Below, piece after piece: positions 12,514 through 13,848 of a stretch of 13,848 nt of DNA. The DNA comes from an uncultured Eubacteriales bacterium (GTDB taxonomy: Bacteria > Bacillota > Clostridia > Oscillospirales > Oscillospiraceae), in assembly GCA_900549705.1 (NCBI GenBank), contig URPI01000044.1, positions 1 through 13,848 on the forward strand. The letters are read 5' to 3'. The first letter of the stretch is position 1; each line of letters opens with the position of its first letter. A model generated the notes under the pieces. It ran no database searches and was not told the DNA's origin. It was given only the letters and a program-made list of their open reading frames with translations. Made by a program: the position numbers and the translations under genes.

Positions 12514-13602
12514 ATGTCTAACAGCGTTTTTCAAAATGTTATTGTCCGTCTGAAAGAAATTCCCGGCTATACCTTCGGTGTCATCGACACCGAAGGCACG
12601 GTTGTTTCCTGTACCGATGCCGCCCTGTTGGGGGAACGGTGGGGTGATGCTGCGCTAAAGGTTGCAGCAGCGGGTGAGTCCGTCGCCACCTTCGCCCAGA
12701 AGTGCTTCAAGGCCATTGTGGGCAATTCCAATTATTTTGAGTATGCCGTGTTTTGCAGCGGGGATGACGAGCTGGCCAAGAATTTCTGCGCCATGGCTTA
12801 TATTGCCTTGAGCGATGCCAAGGGCTTCTATGAGGAGAAGCACGACCGGGGCACCTTTGTCAAGAATATTATTATGGATAACATCCTGCCCGGTGATATC
12901 TATATCCGGGCAAAGGAGCTCCATTTTGCCACCGATGCGCCTCGCGCCGTGTTCCTGGTGCGTCAGGTCGGGCACAACGATGTTGCCACGGTGGATGTGC
13001 TTTCAGCGCTGTTCCCCGACAATATGCAGGATTTTGTCATCAGCGTCAACGAAGCCGATGTGGCCATTGTCAAGCAGATTACCCCTGCCACCACCAGCGA
13101 GGATTTGGAAAAAATTGCCCTCCAGCTGGAAAGCACCATGAAAACCGAGCTGCGCATCAAGACGGTGATTGGCATTGGCACCGTGGCCGAGCATCTGCGG
13201 GAGCTGGCCGATTCTTACAAAGAAGCCCAGACAGCCATTGAAGTGGGCAAGGTGTTTGACACCGAAAAAACCATCATGCACTATGAGAATCTGGGCATTG
13301 GCCGCCTGATTTACCAGCTGCCCACCACCCTGTGTGAGATTTTCCTGTGCGAAGTGTTCAAGAAGAACTCTATCGATTCTCTCGACCAGGAGACACTGTT
13401 TACCATCAACAAGTTCTTCGAGAACAACCTGAATGTCTCCGAAACCTCCCGCAAGCTCTTTGTTCACCGCAATACCCTGGTGTACCGTCTTGAAAAAATC
13501 AAGAAGCTGACCGGTCTGGACCTGCGTCAGTTTGACCATGCCATTGTGTTTAAGGTGGCACTGATGGTGCGCAAATACCTGTCTTCCAGAGAAACACGAT
13601 AA
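12514..13602 (+). CDS. PucR/CdaR-type transcriptional regulator
   Basis: The protein has 362 residues. The ATG at 12514 has AGGAGG seven bases upstream. The C-terminus has the PucR-type helix-turn-helix (about 294-352), with FFENNLNVSETSRKLFVHRNT and LVYRLEKIKKLTGLDLRQFD as family hallmarks. Residues about 140-250 fit the GGDEF-like middle domain of the CdaR group (AHLRELADSYKEAQTAIEVG type). The N-terminal part (about 18-45, GVIDTEGTVVSCTDAALLG) resembles the diacid/PAS-like sensor of sugar-diacid regulators. The ligand is unknown and no obvious target operon adjoins. It is a single-gene unit with its own promoter and terminator; autoregulation through the repeated sites upstream is an inference. 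Confidence 0.9.
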   Translation: MSNSVFQNVIVRLKEIPGYTFGVIDTEGTVVSCTDAALLGERWGDAALKVAAAGESVATFAQKCFKAIVGNSNYFEYAVFCSGDDELAKNFCAMAYIALSDAKGFYEEKHDRGTFVKNIIMDNILPGDIYIRAKELHFATDAPRAVFLVRQVGHNDVATVDVLSALFPDNMQDFVISVNEADVAIVKQITPATTSEDLEKIALQLESTMKTELRIKTVIGIGTVAEHLRELADSYKEAQTAIEVGKVFDTEKTIMHYENLGIGRLIYQLPTTLCEIFLCEVFKKNSIDSLDQETLFTINKFFENNLNVSETSRKLFVHRNTLVYRLEKIKKLTGLDLRQFDHAIVFKVALMVRKYLSSRETR

Positions 13603-13612
13603 ATCCAAAAGG

Positions 13613-13641
13613 CCGCCTGTTTTCCCGCAGGCGGTTTTTTT
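13613..13641 (+). terminator. Intrinsic terminator of the PucR-type regulator gene
   Basis: CCGCCTG (13613-13619) and CAGGCGG (13628-13634) form a 7-bp perfect GC-rich stem around an 8-base loop, followed by seven T residues. Confidence 0.92.
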
Positions 13642-13657
13642 AATGACGCTACGAACA

Positions 13658-13695
13658 TTGTACGAATACGGTAGTTCCCTAACCCGCCCGGGCGG
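13658..13695 (+). repeat. Intergenic repeat family 1, copy B
   Basis: It reads TTGTACGAATACGGTA, then GTTCCCTAACCCGCCCGG. The preceding TGACGCTACGAAC matches TGACGCTGCGAAC upstream of copy A. A GGCGGC/GCCGCC hairpin (13691-13705) overlaps its end. Confidence 0.75.
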
Positions 13696-13724
13696 CAGTG
13701 CCGCCGGACAATAACGCACAGGGC

Positions 13725-13778
13725 TTGTACCAATACATTGGTTCCCTGACCCGCCCGGTTCGGTACTGCCCAGGAACC
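13725..13778 (+). repeat. Intergenic repeat family 1, copy C, with its hairpin
   Basis: It reads TTGTACCAATACATT, then GGTTCCCTGACCCGCCCGG, TTCGGTACTGCC. GGTTCC (13740-13745) and GGAACC (13773-13778) can close a hairpin over the conserved CCCGCCCGG block. Copy C follows copy B by 67 bases in the same direction. Confidence 0.75.
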
Positions 13779-13787
13779 GGTTCGCAC

Positions 13788-13806
13788 ACGCTCTGTAGTA
13801 GAGCGT
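13788..13806 (+). repeat. Small palindrome in the repeat cluster
   Basis: ACGCTCT (13788-13794) and AGAGCGT (13800-13806) are perfect arms around GTAGT. It is followed by another palindrome, GCTAAAAGTTAGC (13811-13823), whose GCTAAAAGTT also adjoins REP copy 2 on the minus strand (10724-10715). Confidence 0.5.
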
Positions 13807-13828
13807 ACACGCTAAAAGTTAGCACCCC

Positions 13829-13848
13829 TTGGCTTCCCCCGGGGGGAA
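13829..13848 (+). repeat. REP-like palindromic repeat, family 2, copy 3 (cut by the window end)
   Basis: TTGGCTTCCCCCGGGGGGAA is identical to the start of copy 1 at 10587. The rest lies outside the window. No gene is seen from 13642 to the end. Confidence 0.75.

Overview
The window reads as a chromosomal segment of a GC-rich, endospore-forming member of the Clostridia, probably Oscillospirales from the gut. The reasons are a clear SpoIIID gene, an FMN-riboswitch-controlled ECF riboflavin transporter, Gram-positive lipoprotein and RBS signals (GGAGG-type), and palindromic intergenic repeats of the kind that start TTGGCTTCCCCC, which I recall from gut Firmicutes. Genus cannot be fixed from the sequence. 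No tRNA, rRNA, IS element, prophage or CRISPR array was seen.

Layout, left to right. (1) The 3' part of a membrane-type nucleotide-sugar 4,6-dehydratase gene (FlaA1/PglF/CapD family) ends at a bidirectional terminator. (2) A convergent two-gene unit follows, coding for an uncharacterised membrane protein and a CPBP (CAAX/ABI-type) intramembrane protease. (3) The divergent gap next to it holds a compact promoter-to-terminator unit with a 20-codon ORF, then a cytidylate-kinase-like gene with its own promoter. (4) A polar amino-acid ABC importer operon follows: lipoprotein SBP, permease and ATPase. It has a hairpin-rich leader, an intercistronic hairpin after the SBP and a perfect 16-bp terminator stem. 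(5) Convergent spoIIID has a candidate sigma-E promoter, then a repeat-rich gap. (6) A MATE transporter gene is translationally coupled to a secreted or anchored GH3 (NagZ-like) enzyme. (7) ribU, on the minus strand, has promoter, FMN aptamer, terminator and RBS in order. (8) About 470 bp of composite palindromic repeats follow. (9) A DUF4830-like anchored protein with a Thr-Met-Pro repeat tail is divergent from an RsuA-type rRNA pseudouridine synthase. (10) A PucR/CdaR-type regulator gene has three related candidate operator sites around its promoter, and is followed by a terminator and a second repeat cluster running off the window.

The genes are mostly independent housekeeping or accessory units: envelope sugar synthesis, amino-acid and riboflavin uptake, rRNA modification, sporulation control and cell-wall sugar turnover. 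No large novel multi-gene system was recognised. The least explained items are non-coding: the 2925-3094 mini-transcription unit, the three-site control region upstream of the PucR-type regulator, and two families of intergenic repeats.
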